Source of the DNA: Hymenobacter profundi
Lineage (GTDB): Bacteria; Bacteroidota; Bacteroidia; Cytophagales; Hymenobacteraceae
Direction of reading: 5' to 3'
Assembly: GCF_019334315.1 (NCBI RefSeq)
Contig: NZ_JAHWGL010000056.1
Coordinates: forward strand, 1-32,281
Length of the DNA: 32,281 nt
Of the stretch, positions 8,375 through 17,053 are shown one piece after another. Under the pieces are notes generated by a model that was given only the letters and a program-made list of their open reading frames with translations, was not told the origin of the DNA and ran no database searches. Made by a program: the position numbers and the translations under genes. Positions within the stretch are counted from its first letter, which is position 1. Each line of letters opens with the position of its first letter.

Positions 8375-9955
8375 ATGGCAGTAACCTCTAGCAATGTAGC
8401 ATCGGCGGCTGTGAAGGGTGTGCAGTGGACCACCGCTGCCACCGTGGCCAACGCACTGATGCAAATTGGCTACACGGCGGTAATGGCGCGCCTGTTGGAC
8501 CCGGCCGCGTTTGGTCTGGTAGCCATGTCGGGTGTGGTATTGCGCTTCGGTAGCTACTTTGCCGAAATGGGCCTGGGGCACGCGCTGGTGCAGCGCCCTG
8601 AAATTAGCAAGATGGATATCCGGGCGGCCTTCACGGCTTCCATTGGATTGAGCATTGGAGTAGCGGCGCTGGCCTGGTTGCTGGCACCATTATCGGTGTT
8701 TTTTCTAAAAAATGAAGCCGTAGTGCCCATCGTACGGATGCAAGCCTTAGGCTTTGTTCTGGTAGGCATTGGCACCACTGCCGCCAGCTTGCTCCGGCGC
8801 GAAATGCGCTTCGACTCTATTGCCAAAGTGGATGTGATAGCCTATATCTTGGGCTACGGCGGGGTAGGCATTACGATGGCCTGGGCCGGAATGGGCGTTT
8901 GGAGCCTGATTGCGGCCAGCCTGGCGCAGCAGCTGTTTGCTACCCTGATGAGCTACGCGCTGGTGCGCCACTCTATCCAGCTCATTTTCAGCCGCGAGCC
9001 ATATGCCAAGCTGCTTGGCTACGGCAGCAAGGTGTCGGTTATCAGCTTCCTGGAGTTTGTGAATGGCAACTTGGATACGCTGCTGATTGGTCGCTTGCTG
9101 GGCAGCACGCTGCTGGGTATCTACAACCGCGCCTACATGCTGCTGTATCTGCCCATGTATTTCCTGACCAACAGCCTGGCGCGGGTAGCTTTTCCGGCGT
9201 TCAGCAAAATTCAGGAAGACGTGCCGCGCGTGCGGGCTCTCTACCTGAAAAGCAGCACGCTAGTGGCTACCCTCATCTTACCCATGTGCGCTGGAGTAGC
9301 CGTGGCTGCTCCCGAAATGGTGCGGGTATTGCTCGGTCCGAAATGGATGGATTCGGTGCCAATTCTGCGGATGCTATGCTTCGCTATTCCGTTGAGTATG
9401 ACCACTATGTTCGCGGGTATTGTGGCCGATGCGCGGGCCAACCTTCGGCAGAAAGTAATTCTGAACTTGGAGTTCATGGTACTGCTTACCAGCATGTTCT
9501 GGCTACTGCGCGACTACGGCCTGCTGGGCATTGCCGCCGCCATCGGCACAGGCGAAATTGTGCGGACGTTCTTGTACATGCGCATCACCCACAATGATAT
9601 TGGCATTCGATACCGGCAGCTGCTGGCCATGTATTTGCCTGGTCTGCTGAACGCTGCTGCCGTAGGAGTAGGAATTCTGGTTGTGTCGTTGGGGCTGCGC
9701 GCCGTGGGTAGCCCGGCGCTGGTTACACTCATCGCACAGATTGCCATGGGCGGCCTGGCTTTGGGTATTGTGGTGCTGCGCTGGCCTTCCAGCGAACTGC
9801 ATCCACACTTGCAGCAAGGTTTGAACCGCCTGCGTAACGTGGCGGGCCTGCCTACCCCCATCCATGCCAGCCTAGCGCGCTATGCTACCTTTTTGGAGCG
9901 TCAGCAGCCACTGTTTCCTTCTTTCGAGCCGCTTACCAGCTCCCTCACGCCATGA
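8375..9955 (+). CDS. Wzx-type oligosaccharide flippase (MOP superfamily)
   Basis: Integral membrane protein that moves the undecaprenyl-diphosphate-linked repeat unit across the inner membrane. It is 526 residues with about 12-14 hydrophobic helices. The N-terminal VQWTTAATVANALMQIGYTA helix and the segment LLGSTLLGIYNRAYMLLYLP, followed by LARVAFPAFSKIQ, are characteristic of WzxC-like/Polysacc_synt_3 members. The hydrophilic C-terminal tail of about 50 residues is longer than in many homologues. The ATG at 8375 follows the hairpin by 29 bp. The stop overlaps the start of the next glycosyltransferase by 4 bp (ATGA), which indicates translational coupling. Confidence 0.92.
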   Translation: MAVTSSNVASAAVKGVQWTTAATVANALMQIGYTAVMARLLDPAAFGLVAMSGVVLRFGSYFAEMGLGHALVQRPEISKMDIRAAFTASIGLSIGVAALAWLLAPLSVFFLKNEAVVPIVRMQALGFVLVGIGTTAASLLRREMRFDSIAKVDVIAYILGYGGVGITMAWAGMGVWSLIAASLAQQLFATLMSYALVRHSIQLIFSREPYAKLLGYGSKVSVISFLEFVNGNLDTLLIGRLLGSTLLGIYNRAYMLLYLPMYFLTNSLARVAFPAFSKIQEDVPRVRALYLKSSTLVATLILPMCAGVAVAAPEMVRVLLGPKWMDSVPILRMLCFAIPLSMTTMFAGIVADARANLRQKVILNLEFMVLLTSMFWLLRDYGLLGIAAAIGTGEIVRTFLYMRITHNDIGIRYRQLLAMYLPGLLNAAAVGVGILVVSLGLRAVGSPALVTLIAQIAMGGLALGIVVLRWPSSELHPHLQQGLNRLRNVAGLPTPIHASLARYATFLERQQPLFPSFEPLTSSLTP

Positions 9956-11178
9956 ATATTCTGCTGACTTCGTTGATGGTTCCGGGAGCCCCTTCTGGGG
10001 TGCGCGTGCACTACGAGCGGTTGGCCGAGCAACTCCAGCGTGAAGGTCACACCGTCACGGTGGTAACGCAGGCCAGCCTGCGCCCCGCGGTGCGCCGCGC
10101 CATTGGAGCCTTCCGCCGTGCGCTGGGCCTATTTGGTCAGGCGGGTGCCCGAATGGGAATAGAGCTAGGCTTCGTGGCCGAAATCTATTTTGCCATCGAC
10201 CGCACTGCCCGCTACGACGTGGTGAATGCCCAGGATGTGAGCAGCGGGTGGGCCGCCTGCCTCGCCCTGCGCGACCAGGCGCCGGTAATTGTGACCGGCC
10301 ATTTCAACGACCATCCGGCTGAGGAGTTAGTGCACCAACTGCACCTCTCAGGCCGCACGGCACGAGCCCTACACCGCTGGTACACGTTTCTGTTGCAGAA
10401 AACCCGGTTTTTCATCGGGGTGTCTGATTATGTGCTGCAACGCACGTTGCCCTGGCTACCGGCCGATGCGCAGGCCACCGTGGTCTACAACGGCGTGGAC
10501 ATGACCCCGCCCGCGGCGCCTGCCCTCCCAGCCGGCGTGCCCGACCTGCGGGCGATGTTCCCCGGCCGCGCTATCGTACTAAACGTAGGGCAGCTAGAGC
10601 CGCGCAAAAACCAACGTTACCTAGTGCAGGTAGCCGACGCACTCCGGCAACAATACGCTGATTTTGTGCTGGTGCTGGTAGGCAAAGGCGAGGACGAAGA
10701 GCATCTGCGTCAGCAGATTACCGCGGCCAGCCTAGAGCAGCACGTGGTGTTGCTGGGCTACCACCGCGAGATAATGGCCTTGCTGCGCACCGCTGACCTC
10801 TACGTACACGCCGCCACCCGCGAAAACTGCCCGCTGGTGTTGCTCGAAGCCATGGCTACCGAGTGCCCGGCCGTGGCGCTAGCGGTAGGGGGCATCCCCG
10901 AGCTACTCGCGCCTACCCCCGAAGCGCTGGTGCCAGTGGCTACTCCGCCTGCCGAGTTGGCAGGCCGCTTGCAAAACCTACTGACGAATCCTGCCGAATT
11001 GGAGCAGTTGCGGCAGCGGCAGCACGCCTTTGGGCGCACGCACTTCGACGCCCACGTGATGCTTGCTAATACGCTGGCTTTCTTCGAGCAGGCTCGACAA
11101 TTGCCTGACCCAACCGCCAACCGTTCGGCAAAAGCCACTACTCCTGCGCAACCCCTGCCCGCCATCGAGGCGCACTGA
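9952..11178 (+). CDS. GT4-family glycosyltransferase
   Basis: Cytoplasmic GT-B fold enzyme that adds a sugar from a nucleotide donor to the growing lipid-linked unit. The length of 408 residues is normal. The N-terminal domain has the glycine-containing acceptor loop (VPGAPSGVRVHYERLAEQL). The C-terminal Rossmann domain begins at about 200 with VLNVGQLEPRKNQ and holds the E-x7-E motif in ENCPLVLLEAMA, the retaining GT4 signature that contacts the donor. The last 25 residues are a variable tail rich in Pro, Thr and Ala. The start codon overlaps the flippase stop. The sugar transferred cannot be deduced. Confidence 0.9.
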   Translation: MNILLTSLMVPGAPSGVRVHYERLAEQLQREGHTVTVVTQASLRPAVRRAIGAFRRALGLFGQAGARMGIELGFVAEIYFAIDRTARYDVVNAQDVSSGWAACLALRDQAPVIVTGHFNDHPAEELVHQLHLSGRTARALHRWYTFLLQKTRFFIGVSDYVLQRTLPWLPADAQATVVYNGVDMTPPAAPALPAGVPDLRAMFPGRAIVLNVGQLEPRKNQRYLVQVADALRQQYADFVLVLVGKGEDEEHLRQQITAASLEQHVVLLGYHREIMALLRTADLYVHAATRENCPLVLLEAMATECPAVALAVGGIPELLAPTPEALVPVATPPAELAGRLQNLLTNPAELEQLRQRQHAFGRTHFDAHVMLANTLAFFEQARQLPDPTANRSAKATTPAQPLPAIEAH

Positions 11179-11202
11179 TTTGCCGGCATACTTCCGTACT
11201 CC

Positions 11203-12495
11203 ATGAAAATCAAGCTAAACTTTCTTGCGCTCCTCCCCATCTTGGCAATACTGGCTACCAGTAAGGCCTTCTGGGAGTTTGCGTTCGGGGCTGATCGGGT
11301 GGACCAGGAGCCGGGAGAGCTGAAGTTTCTGGTATACGCTCTGTTGGCCGGGTCGCTGGCCAGCATCTGGTTCTACTGGCGCTACTTCGAACCCTTGATG
11401 CGCAAGTGGTTGATAGCCGTATTGCTGGTGATTGGCGGGATGATCCTGGAGTCATACGCCGGCTGGGGCTCGGTGCTGGAGTACGCCCACGTATTCAACA
11501 AGCTGTTTGTGCTGCTGATGATTTTCGGCATCTACGGCTTCTACCGGCGGCACGGCCTGCCACCTATGCAACAGCTTAGCACGGTTATCCTGCTGGTTTC
11601 ACTCGGTAATCTTGTGTTGTTTCACCGGGAGTCGTTGAGCCTGAGTGCTTTTGTGGAGAATGAGCGGGGTTTCAATGCTGCGTCGGCCTACCTATTTGTG
11701 CTGGTAATTCTACTCAGTCTGAACAACTACTTGCTGCGCAACTCGCTTGCTTCGCTGTTGGTCGTGTTCGTGTGTATGCCGCTGGTGATTTTCTTGCAGC
11801 ACCGCTCGGTCTGGATTGCCATGTTCATCGCCATTCCGATTGATGTATGGCTGCTGCGCCGTGCACGGCTAGCGCGGTTCTCCCCTGTCAAAATGGTAAT
11901 GCTTCTCGTCATCCCATTCATCCTGGGGTCGTTGGGTATCACCATGCTGGTGCTAGATAATCCGCAGGTAGTCACCCGTTTTGAGCAAAGTATCGATGAC
12001 ATTGCTAACGCCGACAAGCAAGGCACCGGCAGCTGGCGCCTCAAGCAGATTGAGTCCTACATACCTTTGGTAGAAGAACGCCCCATAGCCGGCTGGCGCC
12101 TCGAAGGTTTCGAAGTGCCCATGCAATTCTACGACCCCAGCAGCGACATGCCCATGTGGAAAGACCGGACTGGTCATCACTTCCACAACTTCTACCTCGA
12201 CCGCGCTTTTTACTTCGGCCTTGTGGGTGTTCTGCTGGTGGTGCTGGTGCCCATTGTGCTAATCACACGGCGTTTGCTTCGCTCCCGTGCTTTAGACGCG
12301 GATACGGCCGCGCTGGTGGCCTTCTTTATTAGCCTAGTGGTGTTCGGCACATCCTATGACTGGTCTACCTACCACTATGGCCTAATTGGCCTGATGTTAG
12401 CCGCTCTAGCCGAGCCCATGCCCGACGACCTTGCGATACAGCCACGGTCTGCGGCGCAGCCACGCCGGGCACCCGCCCAGGCGCTACCTATCTAA
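11203..12495 (+). CDS. O-antigen ligase/Wzy-like polymerase
   Basis: This polytopic inner-membrane protein of 430 residues has about 10-11 predicted helices. A large periplasmic loop at about 260-330 includes SWRLKQIESYIPLVEERPIAGW and ends in GHHFHNFYLDRAFYFG. The histidine/asparagine pair before a helix is the Wzy_C/O-antigen ligase signature (compare the conserved 'HN..l' motif). In this context it most likely polymerises repeat units on the periplasmic face rather than ligating O-antigen to lipid A. It is the only Wzy candidate between flippase and transferases, which supports the polymerase reading. The ATG at 11203 lies 24 bp after the preceding stop. Confidence 0.83.
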   Translation: MKIKLNFLALLPILAILATSKAFWEFAFGADRVDQEPGELKFLVYALLAGSLASIWFYWRYFEPLMRKWLIAVLLVIGGMILESYAGWGSVLEYAHVFNKLFVLLMIFGIYGFYRRHGLPPMQQLSTVILLVSLGNLVLFHRESLSLSAFVENERGFNAASAYLFVLVILLSLNNYLLRNSLASLLVVFVCMPLVIFLQHRSVWIAMFIAIPIDVWLLRRARLARFSPVKMVMLLVIPFILGSLGITMLVLDNPQVVTRFEQSIDDIANADKQGTGSWRLKQIESYIPLVEERPIAGWRLEGFEVPMQFYDPSSDMPMWKDRTGHHFHNFYLDRAFYFGLVGVLLVVLVPIVLITRRLLRSRALDADTAALVAFFISLVVFGTSYDWSTYHYGLIGLMLAALAEPMPDDLAIQPRSAAQPRRAPAQALPI

Positions 12496-12526
12496 TCCCG
12501 CTGTCTGCCTATTATTTCGTTTTGAT

Positions 12527-13735
12527 ATGAAGATTCTCTGGCTTGCCCCTTACCCTCACCCTTCTGAGCCCGCGGCGCACCCCGTTCCGTGGGTAGGCAC
12601 GCTGGCAGAACTATTGCGTCGGCAGCCCGGTGTGGAGCTAACCATCCTGAACTGGACGCACCGCATCGACAAGCCCGTGGATGAATTCGACCGCGACGGC
12701 ATACATTTCATCTACCTGAAAGTGCCCAAGGTGCGCACCGATATTCTGACGCTCTACCAATGGCGCATTGCCATTGTGAAGAAGTACCTGCGCCAGCATT
12801 ATAAGGAGTATGACGTGCTGCACCTGCACGGCTCGGAGCTGCAACTGCCCGCCATGACGGCCGGCCTACCTGCGCCCATGGTGCTGTCGGTGCAGGGCAT
12901 TGTGTCGGAATACGCGAACGTAGTGCCCAAGAAGTTTTCGATGCTGAAGTTTTTATGGACGCTGGCGGGCTTCTACGAAAAGCGCTACCTGCCCACGGTG
13001 CACAACTTCTCCTGCCGCACCGATTGGGACAAGTTCCACACCAAGCGCCTGAGCCCCGGCGCCCGCATCTTTCATAACTGGGAGACCATTCGGCCCGAGT
13101 TTTTTGAGGAAGCCGACAAGCCCGCGCCGCCGCAGCCCGCCCGGCCACAGGCGTTGTTTGTTGGGGGTAAGCAGGAAATCAAAGGCTTCAAGGAAATGCT
13201 GATGGGCTTCGACCTCATCCGCCAGCAAGCCCCCGAGTTGCGCCTCGTGATTGTGGGTCGCCTGGAGCCGGCCGACGTGGCTGCGGTAGCCACCCAATAT
13301 AACTTGCAGCACATCGGCCCTGAGCATGTGGAATGCCGCCCGTTCCAGACGGGAGCCGGCCTGGCCCGCCTGTGCCGCGAGTCGTTCTGCCTGCTGCATC
13401 CTTCCTACATCGATAACAGTCCCAATAGCGTGTGTGAAGCCCAACTGATGGGCCTGCCTGTGGTGGCTTCCGACGTGGGTGGGGTAGCCTCGCTGATTAC
13501 CGAAGGCGAAACCGGCCTGCTCTGCGACCTGACGCCCGCCAGCCTGGCCCGCCAGACCCTGCGCCTCTACCAAGATCCGGCTCTGCGCCAGCGCATTGTC
13601 ACTCAGGCCCAGGCCGTAGCTCAGGAGCGGCATAATCCTGATACCATCATCCAGCGCACCATAGCGATGTACGAAGCCGTGCGCGATTCGGTGCCGACGG
13701 CTGCTGCCGCACCCGCTGTGGCTGCCACTGCTTAG
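12527..13735 (+). CDS. GT4-family glycosyltransferase
   Basis: The protein is 402 residues from the ATG at 12527. The frame is open further upstream (to 12431), but that part overlaps the polymerase gene, and MKILWLAPYPHPSEP is a canonical GT4 N-terminus. The GT-B fold has an acceptor-binding N-terminal half, then ALFVGGKQEIKGFKEML opening the donor domain, and DNSPNSVCEAQLMGLPVVAS near the C-terminus as a variant of the E-x7-E motif in which the first acidic position is Asp/Asn-like. The GVASLI segment after it is also typical. The tail is alanine-rich. It is cytoplasmic or peripheral to the membrane and the third transferase-region gene of the operon. Donor and linkage are unknown. Confidence 0.88.
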   Translation: MKILWLAPYPHPSEPAAHPVPWVGTLAELLRRQPGVELTILNWTHRIDKPVDEFDRDGIHFIYLKVPKVRTDILTLYQWRIAIVKKYLRQHYKEYDVLHLHGSELQLPAMTAGLPAPMVLSVQGIVSEYANVVPKKFSMLKFLWTLAGFYEKRYLPTVHNFSCRTDWDKFHTKRLSPGARIFHNWETIRPEFFEEADKPAPPQPARPQALFVGGKQEIKGFKEMLMGFDLIRQQAPELRLVIVGRLEPADVAAVATQYNLQHIGPEHVECRPFQTGAGLARLCRESFCLLHPSYIDNSPNSVCEAQLMGLPVVASDVGGVASLITEGETGLLCDLTPASLARQTLRLYQDPALRQRIVTQAQAVAQERHNPDTIIQRTIAMYEAVRDSVPTAAAAPAVAATA

Positions 13736-13788
13736 AGACTGCCGACGTCGCTCTGTTTCAGACGACTGCTACTGCTACCTGTTCTGCT

Positions 13789-14826
13789 ATGACCCCCTCT
13801 GCTACTCCGTCTGCTGATACGGCTTTGGATACACCGGTGCTGCTGCTGATTTTCAGCCGGCCCGACACGACCCGGCGTGTATTTGATACCATCCGTCAGG
13901 CGCGGCCTACCCGGCTCTACGTGGCCGCAGACGGCCCGCGCCCCAACCACCCCACCGACGCCGTGCGCTGCGCCGAAACCCGCGCCATTGTGGAGGAAGT
14001 GGATTGGCCCTGCGAAGTATTCACGCTGTTTCAGGAAAAAAACCTGAACTGTGGGGTAGGGCCCGTCACGGCCATCACCTGGTTTTTCAGCCATGAAACG
14101 GAAGGCATTATTCTGGAAGACGACTGCGTGCCCTCGCCCAGCTTCTTCCGGTTTTGCCAGGAGCTGCTGGTTCGCTACCGCGACGATAACCGCGTGATGC
14201 ACATTGGCGGCAACAACTTTGGCTCTGAGGCCCAACAGCCGCTCGCACCCGGTGCGCCTTCCTACTACTTCTCGGAACAGCGCAACAGTTGGGGCTGGGC
14301 CACTTGGCGTCGTGCCTGGGACATGTACGATTACCACTTGTCGGGCTTCCGAGAGGCCGTTGCCAGCGGCGCTTTTGATGGTGTATTCAGCAGTGCGCTG
14401 GAAAAGCGCTACCGCCTGGGCAAGATGCGCGGCGTGCTGGCCCTACCCTCGCCACCCGACGTGTGGGACTACCAGTGGGAGTATACCATTGCCATGAACT
14501 CAGGCCTATACATTGTGCCCGCCGTGAATCTGGTGGGTAATATCGGCTTCGGCAACAACTCTACCCACACCCACGACGACGGCGACATGATGGGCGCCCT
14601 ACCTGCCCAGGAGCTGCGCTTCCCGCTACAGCACCCCGCCTACGTGCGCCTGGACCGGCCCCGCGACCGGAAACGCTTCAATGAGTTTTTGCGCAGCCGC
14701 CTGTCGGCCATCGTGCGGCGGGTTTTCGCCGGGCAGAAGCCCGTGGCCTCGGGCTTGCAAAGTCCCAAAGCAAAATCAGCGGCACCTACCCCGGAAGCCG
14801 TTCCTGCAAACACCCTGTCATCATGA
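13789..14826 (+). CDS. GT2-like (GT-A fold) glycosyltransferase, HlpA-like
   Basis: The 345-residue protein opens with TPVLLLIFSRPDTTRRVF and contains LYVAADGPRP and later EGIILEDDCVPSPSFF (EDD at 110-112). That acidic triplet is the metal/nucleotide-binding position of GT-A enzymes. The SWGWATWRRAWD segment matches proteins annotated as sugar transferases or 'hemolytic protein HlpA-like' in polysaccharide clusters. No helix anchors it in the membrane. About 40 variable residues follow the domain. Its stop overlaps the next GT4 start by 4 bp. Its role as an EPS transferase is supported by context. The acceptor and donor are unknown, and the alternative label (hemolysin-related) is historical rather than functional. 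Confidence 0.8.
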   Translation: MTPSATPSADTALDTPVLLLIFSRPDTTRRVFDTIRQARPTRLYVAADGPRPNHPTDAVRCAETRAIVEEVDWPCEVFTLFQEKNLNCGVGPVTAITWFFSHETEGIILEDDCVPSPSFFRFCQELLVRYRDDNRVMHIGGNNFGSEAQQPLAPGAPSYYFSEQRNSWGWATWRRAWDMYDYHLSGFREAVASGAFDGVFSSALEKRYRLGKMRGVLALPSPPDVWDYQWEYTIAMNSGLYIVPAVNLVGNIGFGNNSTHTHDDGDMMGALPAQELRFPLQHPAYVRLDRPRDRKRFNEFLRSRLSAIVRRVFAGQKPVASGLQSPKAKSAAPTPEAVPANTLSS

Positions 14827-16076
14827 ACGTTCTGCTCTCAGCATATGCCTGCAACCCCACGAAGGGTGGGGAAAATGGCATTGGCTACCACTGGACGCAG
14901 GAGTGGCTACGGCATGGGCATGAGGTATGGTGCTTCACCCGTCCCGATGAGCGGGCTGATATAGAAGCGTACCTGGCAAAGCATTCCACGCCGGAAAACC
15001 GGGACAGATTGCATTTCGTGTATGTAGCCGTGCCCAGCTGGGTAGACTACCTCTATCGGTGGCAGTTTGGCGTGTACCTACACTACATGGTGTGGCAGTA
15101 CCAGGCATGGCGCGCAGCGCGCAAGCTGGAAGCTACGGTTGGGTTCGATCTGATACACCACGCTACTTACGGTAGTCTGCAAATGGCTTCGTGGCTGTGG
15201 CGGGTAGGTAAACCCTTAGTTATCGGGCCATTGGGTGGCGGGCAGCAAACGCCTCGCTCATTCCAGTCCTACATTCCCGACTGGTTTAAATCGGAAACCA
15301 TGCGCAATACCATCAGCCGGGTGCTGATGGCCAGCGACCGAAACGTGCGCCAGAGCATCCGGCACGCGGCGTTGGTACTGACTACAAATAATGAAACCGC
15401 CGAGAAAGTCCGGGCACTAGGTGCCCGGCGGGTAGAACTGTTCCTGGATTCAGGCTTGCCAGAATCCTTTCTGCCCGCCCAATTTCCGGTGCGCGAGCCA
15501 GCCGCTCAGCTACGTTTGCTGTGGCTGGGACGCTTGATTCACCGAAAAGCCCTACCCCTCGTGCTCGATGCGCTGGCTAAGGTGGCGGCGCGGGTGCCGT
15601 ATCACCTGACCATCGTAGGCGATGGACCGGTAGGAGCAGAGTTACCCGAAATGCTGCGGCAGCGGGGCCTTACGGAGCGTGTAACCTGGCGCGGCAGCCT
15701 GCCGTGGGCCGAAGTGCGGGAGGTATTCCTGACGCACGATGTTTTCATGTTCGCCAGCCTGCGCGATTCCTTCGCCTCGCAGTTCCTGGAAGCCATGGGT
15801 GCGGGCCTACCCATTATTACGCTCAACCACCAGGGTGCCCGCGATTTTATACCCACTGATGCTGCTATCAAGGTGTCGGTAACAACGCCCGACGAAACCG
15901 TAACAGCTCTGGCCCGCGCCGTAGAATATTGCTACGACCACCCGGAGCGCCGCGTCGCGATGGGACAAGCCGGCTATGCTTTTGCCCGCACGCAAATTTG
16001 GCCGGCCCGTAGTCAGCGCATCATGCAGTTGATTGAAGAAGCAGTACCTCAATTGGCGGTGTTGAAAAACACCTGA
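14823..16076 (+). CDS. GT4-family glycosyltransferase
   Basis: The 417-residue GT-B enzyme begins MNVLLSAYACNPTKGGENG, with the acceptor-side glycine loop. The segment IGPLGGGQQTPR lies mid-chain. The donor domain starts at LRLLWLGRLIHRKALPLVLDAL, and FASLRDSFASQFLEAMGAG supplies the R-D-S...E motif of the GT4 donor site. The glycine-rich mid-chain segment and overall length resemble the group of GT4 enzymes often found in exopolysaccharide loci. The start codon overlaps the previous stop (ATGA), implying coupled translation. The base composition is slightly less G+C-rich than the two preceding genes. Confidence 0.88.
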   Translation: MNVLLSAYACNPTKGGENGIGYHWTQEWLRHGHEVWCFTRPDERADIEAYLAKHSTPENRDRLHFVYVAVPSWVDYLYRWQFGVYLHYMVWQYQAWRAARKLEATVGFDLIHHATYGSLQMASWLWRVGKPLVIGPLGGGQQTPRSFQSYIPDWFKSETMRNTISRVLMASDRNVRQSIRHAALVLTTNNETAEKVRALGARRVELFLDSGLPESFLPAQFPVREPAAQLRLLWLGRLIHRKALPLVLDALAKVAARVPYHLTIVGDGPVGAELPEMLRQRGLTERVTWRGSLPWAEVREVFLTHDVFMFASLRDSFASQFLEAMGAGLPIITLNHQGARDFIPTDAAIKVSVTTPDETVTALARAVEYCYDHPERRVAMGQAGYAFARTQIWPARSQRIMQLIEEAVPQLAVLKNT

Positions 16077-16138
16077 TTGAAGTCGCCTCAAACCCACAAA
16101 GCAGAGTTAGTTCTCTTCAGCTCACTACCCTTTTTGTA

Positions 16139-16978
16139 ATGCTTTACGTCGTCATACCCGTTTTCAACCGCAAAGAATTTACCCGCGAATGCCTGCTGTC
16201 GTTGCGGGCACAAACCAACCAGTCGTTCCGCACGATTGTCGTGGACGATGGCTCGACGGATGGCACCGACCAGATGCTGGCCGATGAGTTTCCAGAAGTG
16301 ATAGTAGTAACCGGCGACGGTAACCTGTTCTGGACGGCAGGCGTGAACCTAGGCATTCGGCGGGCGTTGGAGTTGGGTGCTACCCGCGTCATGACCCTCA
16401 ATAACGATGTGGTGACCGATCCGCGTTTTGTAGAGCAAATGCTGCTCGATGCCGAGCGCAACCCGCAGGCGGTGCTGGGCGCTCTGGAGCTAGACGCCGC
16501 CACCGGCGAGCCTATCTACGGCGGCGAAACCCTGAACTTCCGCAGCAACACACGCCGCGACTTGCTCGAAGTCCTACCCCCCGAGCAGCGGACCGGCTTG
16601 CACGAAGTTACCTACCTGCCCGGCCGCGGCCTGCTGATTCCAAAAGCTGTGTTCGACAAAATCGGCCTGTTCGACGAAAAGCGTCTGCCGCACTACCTAG
16701 CCGACTTCGACTACACCAGCGTAGCCCGCCGCAACGGTTTCCCAAACTACCTCAACTACAACGCTACCCTACGCACCTACCCTGAGGAAAGCGGCCAGAC
16801 GCTCACCCGCAAACACCGCAGTCTGAAAGGCTACTACCAACATCTGTTCGGTATTCGGGGTGGGGGCAACATGGTGAACTTCACCCACTTTGCCCTGAAG
16901 AATTGCCCGGCGCCCTACTTACCGTACTTCCTGCTGAACGGCTATGCCCGGCGGGTAGTGGGGTACTTCCTGCATTAG
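16139..16978 (+). CDS. GT2-family glycosyltransferase (rhamnosyltransferase-like)
   Basis: The 279-residue GT-A fold inverting transferase shows VIPVFNRKEFTRECL at the N-terminus, the nucleotide-binding VVDDGSTDGTD, GNLFWTAGVNLGI, and LNNDV as the DxD-equivalent. The segment LPGRGLLIPKAVFDKIGLFDE followed by ADFDYTSVARRNG is the acceptor-side and catalytic region of the 'GT2_RfbF/rhamnosyl-like' subgroup. It has no membrane segment. It is the last transferase of the plus-strand run and is followed within 10 bp by a strong terminator, so it probably closes the operon that began with the Wza-like gene. Sugar specificity is a guess. Confidence 0.88.
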   Translation: MLYVVIPVFNRKEFTRECLLSLRAQTNQSFRTIVVDDGSTDGTDQMLADEFPEVIVVTGDGNLFWTAGVNLGIRRALELGATRVMTLNNDVVTDPRFVEQMLLDAERNPQAVLGALELDAATGEPIYGGETLNFRSNTRRDLLEVLPPEQRTGLHEVTYLPGRGLLIPKAVFDKIGLFDEKRLPHYLADFDYTSVARRNGFPNYLNYNATLRTYPEESGQTLTRKHRSLKGYYQHLFGIRGGGNMVNFTHFALKNCPAPYLPYFLLNGYARRVVGYFLH

Positions 16979-16987
16979 GGAGAGTAG

Positions 16988-17016
16988 AGGGATGGTAGTA
17001 CCATCCCTTCTTTTTT
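16988..17016 (+). terminator. rho-independent terminator ending the polysaccharide operon
   Basis: The stem AGGGATGGTA/TACCATCCCT (16988-16997 and 16999-17008) is followed by TCTTTTTT. The T-run ends just before the beginning of the next gene. Confidence 0.85.
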
Positions 17017-17053
17017 GGCCTGCTTACCCACTTGCCTTGTGCCCAACCTCTGC